Shown one piece after another: positions 8,416 to 15,815 of a stretch of DNA of 30,761 bases (its first letter is position 1; each line of letters starts with the position of its first letter). The notes beneath the pieces are model-generated. The model did not search any database and had not been told where the DNA came from. It saw nothing but the letters and a program-made list of their open reading frames with translations. The stretch comes from JBDRGD01 sp043818095 (GTDB lineage Bacteria; Chloroflexota; Dehalococcoidia; Dehalococcoidales; RBG-16-60-22): the NCBI GenBank assembly GCA_043818095.1, contig JBDRGD010000009.1, positions 1 to 30,761 of the forward strand, in the 5' to 3' direction. The position numbers and the translations under genes were made by a program.

Positions 8416-10202
8416 CTGATTATCCTCATCCCCGGGATGAGCCCTCCTCCCGGAGGCCTCTGGCCCTGCTGGTTGGTGCCGGTCGTGGCGGCGGCAGTGG
8501 TGCCCTGCGGGATGACGATTATTTCTCCTTCGGTGAGTCCGCCGGTTATCTCCGTGTGCTGCCAGTCGCTGATGCCGGTCTGGACGGGACGCTGCTCCGT
8601 GGTCGAACCGTTCTTGACGGTGACGTAGTTCTGGTTCCCCTGCCGGATAATCGCGCTGTTGGGCACCAGAAGCACGTTGTTGCTTTGCTGGGTAATCACG
8701 TTCACCGTCACGGTGAGCCCTTCCCGCAGCTGGACGTTTTGCGGGATTGCGGACGGGCGCGCGGTTGCTCCCGTCCCTCCTGCGCGGCCGAGGAATGCCT
8801 GGGCCTGTTCCCGGGTCATTCTGCCCGCATCGATAGCCTGCTGAATGCGGTCAGGCAGGGCCGTGCCCGCGGTTGGGGCGGTAGTATTATCCGAATTAGC
8901 AGATGCGTTCGGACGTAAGCTGTCCGAAGCCTGTACTTCAACGGTCACCTTGTAGTTGACCACGCCGGACTGAATAGTCGCGGTAGGGGCGATATGGGTG
9001 ACCGTGGCGGGGAGGGTAAGCCCGGAAAGGGCATTAACCTCTACCGTGGCCCTCTCGTTCAGGCTGACCTGCATGATATCCATTTCGCTGACGAGGATTT
9101 CCGCCTCGAACTTGTTGGGGTCGGCAATCTGCACGGCGACGGTGCCCTTGAACACCTCGTCACCGCCCGCGACGTTGACCCGGGTAACGAAGCCATCAAA
9201 AGGGGCGACGACCACCGGGCTGAGGCTGCGGGCCTCGTCGAGGTCGCTCTGGGCGTCCGTTACCGACTGCTGGGCATCTGCCAGCGACAATCTGGCGTTC
9301 TCCACCGACTGCTCGCCATCCTGAACGTCCAGCCTAGCGTCCTCGACCGCCCGCTGGGCATCGGTCACAGAGGTCAGGGCATCTTCGACGGCTATCCGGG
9401 CGTCACCCAGGGACTGCTCCGCCGTGGTGACCGCCAGCTGGTACCTGGCGATTTGCAGCCTTACGGTGGTGGACACGGTGATATTACGGTCGGCCAGCAG
9501 GTCCGCCAGGTCATCCTGGGCCTGCTCCATCTCCGCCTTGGCGTCGGCGGCTAGATTACTCCAGTAGCTGTAATCAGTAAGTTGCACGCCGTCCCCGAAT
9601 TCGCCGGAAAGCATATTTTTAGCGAATTTCATGGCAAATTCCGCGTTATCAATCTGGTCCTGTATCTTTTTCACATCGGCAATCTGGCTGAGGTTGTACT
9701 GCGCGGTCTCCAGGTCCAGGGACTCCTGGTCCACGGCCGTCTGCTTGGAGGTCACGGTACGCTGCGCCGTGGTGACGGCTTTCTCCTTGGTGGTCACCGT
9801 GCGCTGGAGGGTAAGCAGTGAGCGCTCGGCACTGGTAAGGGCGGTTTCCCTGGTGGTCACGCTGCGCTGTGCCGTGGTCAGGGTCTTCTCCAGCGTCTTC
9901 AGCTGCTTGTCCCACTCCGAGGTGTCCAGACGGGCAAGCTCCTGCCCCTCGGTGACGGCGTCTCCTTCGGAGACGGAGATATCCTCCACCGTGCCCGCGA
10001 CCTCGAAAGCGAGGTCCTCGGTGCGGGAGAGCGCCAGGTTGCCCGCCGCGTTGATTTCCACGCTGAGGTTGCCCCGCGTTACCGTGGCGGTCCGGCTGTC
10101 CGCCGCCTCGGCTGCGCTCGGTTGGGAGCCGCAGCTCATCAGCGGCGTCAGCAGGATGGCGCCAAGCAGGATGATAGTCAATACTTTGCCGATGTTCTTC
10201 AT
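8412..10202 (-). CDS. Periplasmic-adaptor/HlyD-family lipoprotein of the MacA type
   Basis: 596-residue membrane-fusion protein. A signal sequence ends in LMSC with the lipidated cysteine at position 24. A lipoyl half-domain (about 38-98) is followed by an unusually long two-helix coiled-coil hairpin (about 100-195 and 222-325), the second lipoyl half (VVAPFDGFVTRVNV, about 330-342), a beta-barrel domain and a membrane-proximal domain. Both hairpin arms contain 14-residue (two-heptad) repeats, for example LTSVTDAQRAVEDA and RLSLADAQQSVTDA. A 50-60 residue Ala/Thr/Gly-rich insertion (about 430-485) interrupts the C-terminal beta domain. The sequence ends in a Gly/Pro-rich tail. The ribosome site GGAAGG precedes the ATG. 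In a monoderm there is no TolC, so the hairpin would project from the membrane rather than dock on an outer-membrane duct. Confidence 0.9.
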   Translation of the reverse strand: MKNIGKVLTIILLGAILLTPLMSCGSQPSAAEAADSRTATVTRGNLSVEINAAGNLALSRTEDLAFEVAGTVEDISVSEGDAVTEGQELARLDTSEWDKQLKTLEKTLTTAQRSVTTRETALTSAERSLLTLQRTVTTKEKAVTTAQRTVTSKQTAVDQESLDLETAQYNLSQIADVKKIQDQIDNAEFAMKFAKNMLSGEFGDGVQLTDYSYWSNLAADAKAEMEQAQDDLADLLADRNITVSTTVRLQIARYQLAVTTAEQSLGDARIAVEDALTSVTDAQRAVEDARLDVQDGEQSVENARLSLADAQQSVTDAQSDLDEARSLSPVVVAPFDGFVTRVNVAGGDEVFKGTVAVQIADPNKFEAEILVSEMDIMQVSLNERATVEVNALSGLTLPATVTHIAPTATIQSGVVNYKVTVEVQASDSLRPNASANSDNTTAPTAGTALPDRIQQAIDAGRMTREQAQAFLGRAGGTGATARPSAIPQNVQLREGLTVTVNVITQQSNNVLLVPNSAIIRQGNQNYVTVKNGSTTEQRPVQTGISDWQHTEITGGLTEGEIIVIPQGTTAAATTGTNQQGQRPPGGGLIPGMRIIR

Positions 10203-10246
10203 GTCAGTACCTTCCCTTTTCGCGTCCGGTTATATGCAATAAAAAG

Positions 10247-11581
10247 CTAAGGCATACGGGGAAGCGTAAAGAAGAAGCGGCTTCCCTTGCCCGGTTCACT
10301 TTCCACTCCTATTTTGCCGCCGTGGGCCTCGACGAGGCGCTTGGCGATGGTCAGGCCCAGTCCGCTGCCGCCGGTGGCGCGGGTGCGGGACTTGTCCACG
10401 CGGTAAAACCGTTCGAAGATATTGGGGAGGTCGTCCGGGGGAATGCCTTCCCCGGTATCGCTGACCGCTACCTCAATTTCGTGGTCGTCCTGCGGCTTTG
10501 CGGTGACGGTAATCGTGCCTTTTTCCGGGGTATGGGCCAGAGCGTTGTCCAGGAGGTTGCGCAGCACCTGCCCGATTCTCTGGGCATCCAGTTCACTCTG
10601 GAGCGGTTCCGCGGGTAGTTTCGTGGCAAGGCGCACGCCCCTGGTGGCGGCCTGTGCCTGCTTCGTCATCACAGTCTGCTTGATGAGTTTACCGACGTCA
10701 GCGGGATGGCGTTCCAGTTTGAGTTCATCGGCTTCTGCCAGACTCAACTCCTGCAGGTCATCTACCAGTCGTGAAAGCAGGGCGGCTTCTTCATCCAGGG
10801 AAAGAATCGCCTTGGCATCAGGCTTTTGCACGCCGTCGCGAATCGCCTCGAGATAGCCGCGGATGTTGGTCAGCGGCGTCCGCAGCTCATGGGCGGCATC
10901 GGCAATGATGTTACGGCGCATCTGCGCGGAGCGCTCAAGGTCGCTCGCCATGGCGTTAAAAGCTTGCGCCAGTTCGCCCATTTCACCCTTGTCCTGGAGC
11001 TGCACCCGCTGGGAAAGGTCCCCACGGCCCAGCCGCTGCGCCGCTGACGTCAGGAACTTGACGGGAGCGGATATCCGCCGCGACAGGAAGAAAGTAGCCA
11101 GCAGGGATATGCCCACCGCCAGCAGTGCCCCCCAGAGCAGGTAACGGTTGAATGACCGGGAGAGGAGGGAGGGAGAAGGATACTCCGCAGAGGGTTCCGG
11201 GCTGATGTAAAGGGTCCCCCGGCCGCCTTGAACAGGCGGTGCGGGACGTCCGCCGGGAAGCTCCGGGCGGTATTCAGTTCCCAGCAGCTCTCCTTGAGAA
11301 TCAGCAATCACGATGCTGCTGCCGTCGGTGAGGATAATACGGTGTCCGTAGAGGCTGCCCCACTGCTCCACGTAAGACTGGACGCCTTCCCAGCCGCCGT
11401 TGGTCCGGTAATAGCGGTAAAGCTCAAAGCCGACCCGGCTGAAGCGCATCTGCTCGCTGCGCGTGCTGAAGTTCTGGATTTCACCGCCGGCCGTCCGGCT
11501 GGCGAAGAAGTAGATAGAACCTACCGCGGCGAGGATGACGATGCTGAAAGCGACCAGCAGCCGGACACGTAAACTGTACAT
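10247..11581 (-). CDS. Sensor histidine kinase (HAMP-HisKA-HATPase)
   Basis: 444-residue membrane kinase. Two membrane helices (about 8-27 and 148-167) flank an extracytoplasmic sensor region of about 120 residues that I cannot assign to a known ligand-binding fold. HAMP follows (about 167-220), then the phospho-acceptor His231 in DAAHELRTPLTNIRGY, the N box LRNLLDNALAHT, G1 DTGEGIP, the F box IFERFYRVDKSR and G2 GGSGLGLTIAKRLVEAHGG. The ATG overlaps the regulator stop codon (TGATG); a GTG directly before it is less likely. Downstream, only 44 bases separate it from the transporter adaptor, so the exported compound or the damage it causes is a reasonable candidate signal. Confidence 0.95.
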   Translation of the reverse strand: MYSLRVRLLVAFSIVILAAVGSIYFFASRTAGGEIQNFSTRSEQMRFSRVGFELYRYYRTNGGWEGVQSYVEQWGSLYGHRIILTDGSSIVIADSQGELLGTEYRPELPGGRPAPPVQGGRGTLYISPEPSAEYPSPSLLSRSFNRYLLWGALLAVGISLLATFFLSRRISAPVKFLTSAAQRLGRGDLSQRVQLQDKGEMGELAQAFNAMASDLERSAQMRRNIIADAAHELRTPLTNIRGYLEAIRDGVQKPDAKAILSLDEEAALLSRLVDDLQELSLAEADELKLERHPADVGKLIKQTVMTKQAQAATRGVRLATKLPAEPLQSELDAQRIGQVLRNLLDNALAHTPEKGTITVTAKPQDDHEIEVAVSDTGEGIPPDDLPNIFERFYRVDKSRTRATGGSGLGLTIAKRLVEAHGGKIGVESEPGKGSRFFFTLPRMP

Positions 11582-12270
11582 CACGGCAACTCCTCATTCA
11601 GCTTATAGCCGGCGCCGTAGACGGTACGGAGATAGCGGGGGTGCCCGGGGTCTTTCTCAAGTTTACGGCGCAGGTTAAGGACATGCACGTCAATGGTGCG
11701 GTCAAAGCCCTCGAAGTCGTTGCCCAGAGCGTTTTCAATCAGCTGGCCGCGGGAGAAAACCCTCCCCGGCGATTTCGCCAGCGTGCCCAGCAGCTTGAGT
11801 TCCACGGCGGTGAGGTTGAGCGGACGACCGTCCAGGTAAGCCTCATGCCGGCTGAAATCCACGATGAGATTACCGTGGTTGACCCTCTCCGGGCCGCGTT
11901 CTCCCGGGATGCGGCGAAGTACCGCCCGCACCCTGGCAGCGAGTTCACCGGGGCTGAACGGCTTGGTAACGTAGTCGTCCGCGCCCAGGCCCAGCCCGGT
12001 GAGCTTGTCCCGGTCCGTGGTCAGGGCGGTAAGCATGATGATGGGCACGCCAGACTCCTGACGGAGAATGCGGCAGACCTCCAGGCCGTCAATGCCGGGC
12101 AGCATCAGGTCCAGGACAATGAGGTCGGGGTGGCTCTCCCGGGCGAGCCGGAGGGCTTCCAGGCCGTCGCTGGCGGCCAGGACCTTATAGCCGTCGCGGT
12201 TCAGGTAGAGCTTGACCAGCGCCACCGTCTTGGCGTCATCATCGACGACGAGCACGCGCTTACCTGACAT
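11581..12270 (-). CDS. OmpR/PhoB-family response regulator
   Basis: 229-residue two-domain regulator. The receiver has acidic pocket residues Asp10-Asp12, phospho-acceptor Asp54 (VLDLMLPGIDG), a conserved Thr in MLTALTTD and Lys in VTKPFSPGEL. The C-terminal winged helix (about 130-228) carries the typical LTAVELKLLGTLAKSPGRVFSR, DRTIDVHVLNLRRKLEKD and LRTVYGAGYKL sequence. It is the first gene of the minus-strand unit and lies about 30 bases downstream of a strong promoter with direct repeats of the OmpR/PhoP kind, suggesting autoregulation of the whole regulator-kinase-exporter operon. Confidence 0.96.
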   Translation of the reverse strand: MSGKRVLVVDDDAKTVALVKLYLNRDGYKVLAASDGLEALRLARESHPDLIVLDLMLPGIDGLEVCRILRQESGVPIIMLTALTTDRDKLTGLGLGADDYVTKPFSPGELAARVRAVLRRIPGERGPERVNHGNLIVDFSRHEAYLDGRPLNLTAVELKLLGTLAKSPGRVFSRGQLIENALGNDFEGFDRTIDVHVLNLRRKLEKDPGHPRYLRTVYGAGYKLNEELP

Positions 12271-12305
12271 AACATCACCAAATTAATTACGATTAGCACT
12301 CTTAT

Positions 12306-12335
12306 ATTATATCGTAAATATTAAGCAATTGTTAA
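12306..12335 (-). promoter_or_regulatory. Sigma-70-type promoter of the two-component/ABC exporter operon, with PhoP-like direct repeat
   Basis: On the minus strand, a -35 TTAACA (12335-12330) and a perfect -10 TATAAT (12311-12306) are separated by 18 bases in a locally AT-rich stretch. Transcription would start near 12299, giving a leader of about 30 bases. The -35 overlaps two direct half-sites, TTAACA-N5-TTAATA (12335-12319), with an 11-base repeat period as used by OmpR/PhoP-type regulators. The promoter elements are direct observation; control by the adjacent regulator is inference. Confidence 0.7.
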
Positions 12336-12377
12336 AATGAATCAAGGAAAGCGAAGGGTTGTATCCCGTCAAATGAA

Positions 12378-12419
12378 GCCGATAGGAATTTTCTCATTGA
12401 CGTCACCCTTGCCGATAGG
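12378..12419. repeat. Pair of 9-bp direct repeats GCCGATAGG in the regulator/birA intergenic region
   Basis: GCCGATAGG occurs at 12378-12386 and again at 12411-12419, exactly 33 bases apart, which places both copies on the same face of the helix about three turns apart. They bracket the -35 of the putative birA promoter. This spacing fits a dimeric or paired operator, though a chance 9-base repeat cannot be excluded. Confidence 0.4.
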
Positions 12420-12426
12420 CTAACTT
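12397..12426 (+). promoter_or_regulatory. Candidate birA promoter
   Basis: TTGACG (12397-12402) and TAACTT (12421-12426) are separated by 18 bases. The -35 is good and the -10 only fair. Start of transcription would be near 12433, leaving a very short leader, and the GAGG ribosome site at 12432-12435 would lie at its very 5' end. The real start may therefore be a little upstream. Confidence 0.4.
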
Positions 12427-12439
12427 ATCCTTGAGGCCT

Positions 12440-13228
12440 ATGAATACTCCGCTTTCCGCAGAGCAGGTTACCCGCGGGCTCAACACGCGTCTCGTCGGGG
12501 GGAAGGTGCTCTACTATCCGCGCCTCACCTCCACGATGGATGCCGCCCGTGAGGCGGTATCAGGGGGCGCCCGGGAGGGCACCGTCATCGTCGCCGGGGA
12601 GCAGACGGCGGCGCGGGGCAGGGTGAAACGCCGGTGGCTTTCGCCTCAGGGGAGCATCGCTTTTTCCATCATCCTCTACCCTGAGAAAGCCTCACTGCCT
12701 TTCCTGGTGATGGTCTCCGCGCTGGCGGTTGCCTGCGGCATCGAGGAAGGCACGGGGCTGAGGCCGGGACTGAAATGGCCCAATGACGTGCTGCTGGGCG
12801 GGAAAAAGGTCTGCGGGATTCTCCTGGAGAGCGCCGTCCGCCGTGGCGAGGCGGCCTACGCGGTTATAGGCATCGGTATCAACGCGAACATCACCGTCAG
12901 GGAAATCCCGGGAATTCCGGATAATACCACCAGTCTCCGGGCGGAAACCGGGAAGGAAGTGGACCGCGCCGCGCTAATCCGCCGGCTGCTGGAGCATTTC
13001 GAGCGGCTGTACCTGCGGCTGCCCGCCGGCGGCGGGGAAATCTTTCAGGAATGGCGGGAGAGGCTGGACACGCTGGGGCGGCAGGTGGAGGTAACCACCG
13101 CAGAGGGCACTATGGCGGGCATCGCGGAGGAGGTGGAACCGGATGGCAGTCTGCGTCTCCGCCGGGCTGATGGCGGCTCTGACCGGATTGTCGCGGGGGA
13201 TATCACCCTGCGTACGGTATCCGGCTAG
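12440..13228 (+). CDS. birA: Biotin--[acetyl-CoA-carboxylase] ligase, monofunctional (class I)
   Basis: 262-residue enzyme that makes biotinyl-AMP and transfers biotin to a lysine of carboxylase carrier domains. The catalytic domain starts almost at once: the biotinyl-AMP loop is ARGRVKRRW (about 60-68), followed by KWPNDVLLGGKKVCGILLE and an SH3-like C-terminal domain. The N-terminal winged helix of bifunctional BirA is missing, so it should not act as a repressor. ATG 12440 with GAGG five bases before it is preferred over an in-frame TTG at 12431. It is a single gene between divergent and convergent minus-strand operons. Confidence 0.93.
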   Translation: MNTPLSAEQVTRGLNTRLVGGKVLYYPRLTSTMDAAREAVSGGAREGTVIVAGEQTAARGRVKRRWLSPQGSIAFSIILYPEKASLPFLVMVSALAVACGIEEGTGLRPGLKWPNDVLLGGKKVCGILLESAVRRGEAAYAVIGIGINANITVREIPGIPDNTTSLRAETGKEVDRAALIRRLLEHFERLYLRLPAGGGEIFQEWRERLDTLGRQVEVTTAEGTMAGIAEEVEPDGSLRLRRADGGSDRIVAGDITLRTVSG

Positions 13229-13252
13229 CCGCCATCAATCCGGTAGTGGTTT

Positions 13253-14008
13253 TTATTTGGACTGGCCTTTCACGGCGAATGCCTGAAGGAACTCGATAGG
13301 TATCGGGAAGATGATGGTGCTGTTCTTCTCCGAGGCGATTTCCGTGAGGGTGGAGAGGAAGCGCAGCTGAATGGCGGTGGGCTCGCGTCCGATGACGTGC
13401 GCCGCTTGGGCCAGCTTCTCGGAAGCCTGAAGTTCGCCCTCGGCGTGGATAATCTTGGCGCGGCGTTCTCTTTCCGCCTCGGCCTGGGCCGCCATGGAGC
13501 GTTTCATCTCCTCGGCGAGCTCGACTTCCTTGATTTCCACGGTGCTGACCTTAACGCCCCAGGGGTCGGTGTGCTCGTCGATAATCTTCTGGAGCATCTG
13601 GTTCAGTTTTTCCCGCTGCATGAGCAGTTCGTCAAGCTCGGACTGCCCCAGCACGTTGCGCAGGGTGGTCTGGGAAATCTGGGAGGTCGCCCGGATATGG
13701 TCCAGGACCTTTACTACCGAGGCCTCCGGGTCAACTACACGGAAATAGACCACTGCGTTCACCCGCACGGTAACGTTATCGCGAGTGATGACCTCCTGGG
13801 AGGGGACGTCCATGGTGACCACGCGAAGGTCCACCTTAATCATGCGGTCCACAAAGGGAATAATCAGGAAAAGACCCGGTCCCTTGGCGCCGATGAGCCG
13901 CCCCAGGCGGAAAATGACGCCGCGTTCGTACTCGGTGACCACCCGGACCGCCATGGAGACCACGATGAGCACGAAGAGGACAACAATGCCGATGACAACT
14001 GGATTCAT
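13253..14008 (-). CDS. SPFH/band-7 domain protein (stomatin/slipin-like)
   Basis: 251-residue membrane-scaffold protein. One N-terminal hydrophobic segment (about 4-23) is followed by the band-7 domain (YERGVIFRLGRLIGAKGPGLFLIIPFVDR, TMDVPSQEVITRDNVTVRVNAVVYFRV) and a helical region rich in Ala/Glu/Arg (about 165-205) that drives oligomerisation. A strong AGGAGG lies before the ATG. It follows the short NfeD gene by 17 bases: stomatin-NfeD operons are widespread, and NfeD-type proteases cleave stomatin in archaea (established for Pyrococcus PH1510/PH1511). It probably forms membrane microdomains with the adjacent NfeD proteins. Confidence 0.95.
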   Translation of the reverse strand: MNPVVIGIVVLFVLIVVSMAVRVVTEYERGVIFRLGRLIGAKGPGLFLIIPFVDRMIKVDLRVVTMDVPSQEVITRDNVTVRVNAVVYFRVVDPEASVVKVLDHIRATSQISQTTLRNVLGQSELDELLMQREKLNQMLQKIIDEHTDPWGVKVSTVEIKEVELAEEMKRSMAAQAEAERERRAKIIHAEGELQASEKLAQAAHVIGREPTAIQLRFLSTLTEIASEKNSTIIFPIPIEFLQAFAVKGQSK

Positions 14009-14025
14009 CTACCTACCTCCTTTAT

Positions 14026-14346
14026 TTAGCTCGGCGAATTTTTCGCCACGTAAAGTTTCAAGCCTTGAACCCTGGTAACGATTACCTCTTCGCGGGCCTT
14101 GATTTTGCCCTCCTCGGAGATAGCCGTCCAGTGCTCGCCGTCGATAAAGACCGTCCCTTTGGGGTCGAGAGCGGATTCGGCCACCGCTATTCTGCCGATC
14201 ATCTCCTCGCGTCCGGCGCCAATCTGGCGCTGGTGGGCGCGGACGGACCAGATGACGACCATGACCAGGGAGACCACGACCACGATAATGATGATGGCAA
14301 GCACCCAGGGATTAATATGGAATCCGATTGGACTTAGCTGGAACAA
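14026..14346 (-). CDS. Short NfeD-like protein (membrane anchor plus OB-fold)
   Basis: 106-residue protein with one membrane helix (about 14-34) and a C-terminal OB-like NfeD domain (GREEMIGRIAVAESALDPKGTVFIDGE through VQGLKLYVA). It closely matches the last 90 residues of the neighbouring full-length NfeD, including the LDPKGTVF and REEVxxTxVxGLKL strings, so it looks like a duplicated C-terminal part. It starts with TTG: GGAGG lies five bases before it and there is no in-frame ATG or GTG nearby. It probably binds the band-7 protein encoded downstream. Confidence 0.88.
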   Translation of the reverse strand: MFQLSPIGFHINPWVLAIIIIVVVVSLVMVVIWSVRAHQRQIGAGREEMIGRIAVAESALDPKGTVFIDGEHWTAISEEGKIKAREEVIVTRVQGLKLYVAKNSPS

Positions 14347-14371
14347 TGGAGCCTCCTCACGGTTAGTTGCA

Positions 14372-15694
14372 TTATTTACCCTCTTCTGCCTTCTTCGTGA
14401 CGAAGAGCTTCAATCCGTCGACCTTGGTGATAGTCACCTCCTCTCTCGTTTCTACGCGTCCTGATGCCGAGACGGCATCCCACAGTTCTCCCCGGTAGAA
14501 CACCGTCCCCTTCGGGTCTAGTGCCTGGCGCACTATTGCTGTCTTGCCGATAAGTTCCTCCCGCCCGGTTTTTGCCTGGCGGCGGTGGGCGCTGACGGCG
14601 CGGTTGATGATAAAAGCAAACGAGGCAGTAATGATAATAGTGACCGTAGCGATGAGCCACGGGTCGATTCTAAACACGGGAGACGCCCCCTGAAACAGTA
14701 TTAACGAGCCGATAACCAGCGAAATAATACCGCCGGCGGTGAATAGCCCGAAAGTAGAGGTGAAGACCTCCGCCACGAAAAGCCCGAAAGCGAGCACGAT
14801 CAGCAGGACCCCCGCCCAGTTTACCGGCAGGACGCCCAGAGCGTAAAATGCCATGAGCAGGCTGATGCCGCCCACCACCCCGGGGAAGATGAGCCCGGGA
14901 TTAAAGATTTCCACCATGATACCTAGCGTCGCCAGGCTCAGCAGCAGGTAGGCGATATTGGGGTCGGCGATGGTGTAGAGAAAGTCCTCGATCAGCGTCA
15001 TCTTGAGGAAGTTGATAGTAGCGTTACTGGTATCCAGGGTGATGACGTTGCCCCCCAGCATGGTTACTGCCCGGCCGTTAATCTGGGCGAGCAGACCATT
15101 CAGGTCGGGGGCGACCACGTCAATGACGTTCAATTCCAGGGCTTCCTGGTCGGTGGCGGAGATACCTTCCCGGACGGCGCGCTCCACCCATTCCGCGTTG
15201 CGCCCGTGCGTATCGGCGAGACCGCGGGCATAGGCGGCGGCGTCGTTGATAATCTTGGCTTTCAGTTCATCGGAGACCTGCGCCTCGCCGTCGCCCCCCA
15301 ACTGCACGGGGGTAGCGGCACCGATGGCGGTATTGGGCGCCATAGCGGCGACGTGCGCCGAGATGGTGATGTACATCCCGGCGGAAGCGGCCCGCGCCCC
15401 GGAGGGTGATACGAAGACCACCACCGGAATCCGGGCGTTGCTGATTTCCTGGATGATATCCCGCATGGCCGTGTCCAGTCCTCCGGGGGTGTCTATCTGG
15501 ATGACGACCATGTATGCGCCGGTGTCCTCCGCCTGCTCGATGCCGCGCTCGATGTAATCCGTCAGCACGGGGTTGACCGTGCCCTTGACGATAAGCACAT
15601 CTACGCGGGGATTTGCCGCCCGGACGTTCAAAGCAATGGACAGGCCGAGCAGCGCCACGACCACAATTAATAATGTCCGCCTGATGAGAAGCAT
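14372..15694 (-). CDS. nfeD: NfeD-family membrane serine protease (ClpP-class domain plus OB-fold)
   Basis: 440-residue protein: signal sequence (1-26, ending VRA), ClpP/SppA-like protease domain (about 31-215), four to five membrane helices (about 235-365) and a C-terminal OB-fold. By similarity to Pyrococcus PH1510, the nucleophile is Ser104 in ARAASAGMYI and the general base Lys145. GRNAEWVERAVREG is the expected follow-on motif. The protease domain would lie outside the cell. I chose ATG 15694 rather than the in-frame GTG at 15715 because the only good promoter places transcription initiation essentially at that ATG, and the GTG lacks a ribosome site. It heads the nfeD - short nfeD - band-7 operon. 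Confidence 0.92.
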   Translation of the reverse strand: MLLIRRTLLIVVVALLGLSIALNVRAANPRVDVLIVKGTVNPVLTDYIERGIEQAEDTGAYMVVIQIDTPGGLDTAMRDIIQEISNARIPVVVFVSPSGARAASAGMYITISAHVAAMAPNTAIGAATPVQLGGDGEAQVSDELKAKIINDAAAYARGLADTHGRNAEWVERAVREGISATDQEALELNVIDVVAPDLNGLLAQINGRAVTMLGGNVITLDTSNATINFLKMTLIEDFLYTIADPNIAYLLLSLATLGIMVEIFNPGLIFPGVVGGISLLMAFYALGVLPVNWAGVLLIVLAFGLFVAEVFTSTFGLFTAGGIISLVIGSLILFQGASPVFRIDPWLIATVTIIITASFAFIINRAVSAHRRQAKTGREELIGKTAIVRQALDPKGTVFYRGELWDAVSASGRVETREEVTITKVDGLKLFVTKKAEEGK

Positions 15695-15700
15695 AGAAAC

Positions 15701-15729
15701 ATTGTATCTGTTCACATGATAAAATGCAA
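15701..15729 (-). promoter_or_regulatory. Promoter of the nfeD operon, apparently leaderless
   Basis: On the minus strand, TTGCAT (15729-15724), 17 bases, then TACAAT (15706-15701). The A of the ATG at 15694 is seven bases past the -10, exactly where transcription would start, so the mRNA would have no leader. The longer GTG start at 15715 would lie upstream of the transcription start and so could not be used from this promoter. Confidence 0.65.
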
Positions 15730-15759
15730 TGATTGCCGAACCGACGGGGTATGAGCAGG

Positions 15760-15789
15760 TTGAACGAAAGCGCAGGATTGGTGTAGAAT
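15760..15789 (+). promoter_or_regulatory. Promoter of the hisZ-hisG-hisD operon
   Basis: TTGAAC (15760-15765), 18 bases, TAGAAT (15784-15789). Transcription would begin near 15796, and the leader of about 20 bases contains AGAGGA before the hisZ ATG. The leader is too short for a T-box or a leader-peptide attenuator, so histidine control by transcription attenuation is unlikely from this promoter. Confidence 0.65.
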
Positions 15790-15815
15790 TGCAGAGCTAT
15801 CACCAGAGGAAATCT

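Noticed and set aside
12293..12301. TTAGCACTC, a perfect half of the CIRCE heat-shock operator
   Set aside because: The required inverted half GAGTGCTAA nine bases away is absent, and the neighbouring genes are not chaperones. It is most likely chance.
13222..13250. Possible terminator between birA and the band-7 gene (palindrome around CGGCTAGCCG, then a short T-run)
   Set aside because: The palindrome has no proper loop, overlaps the birA stop, and is separated from the T-run by about 20 bases.
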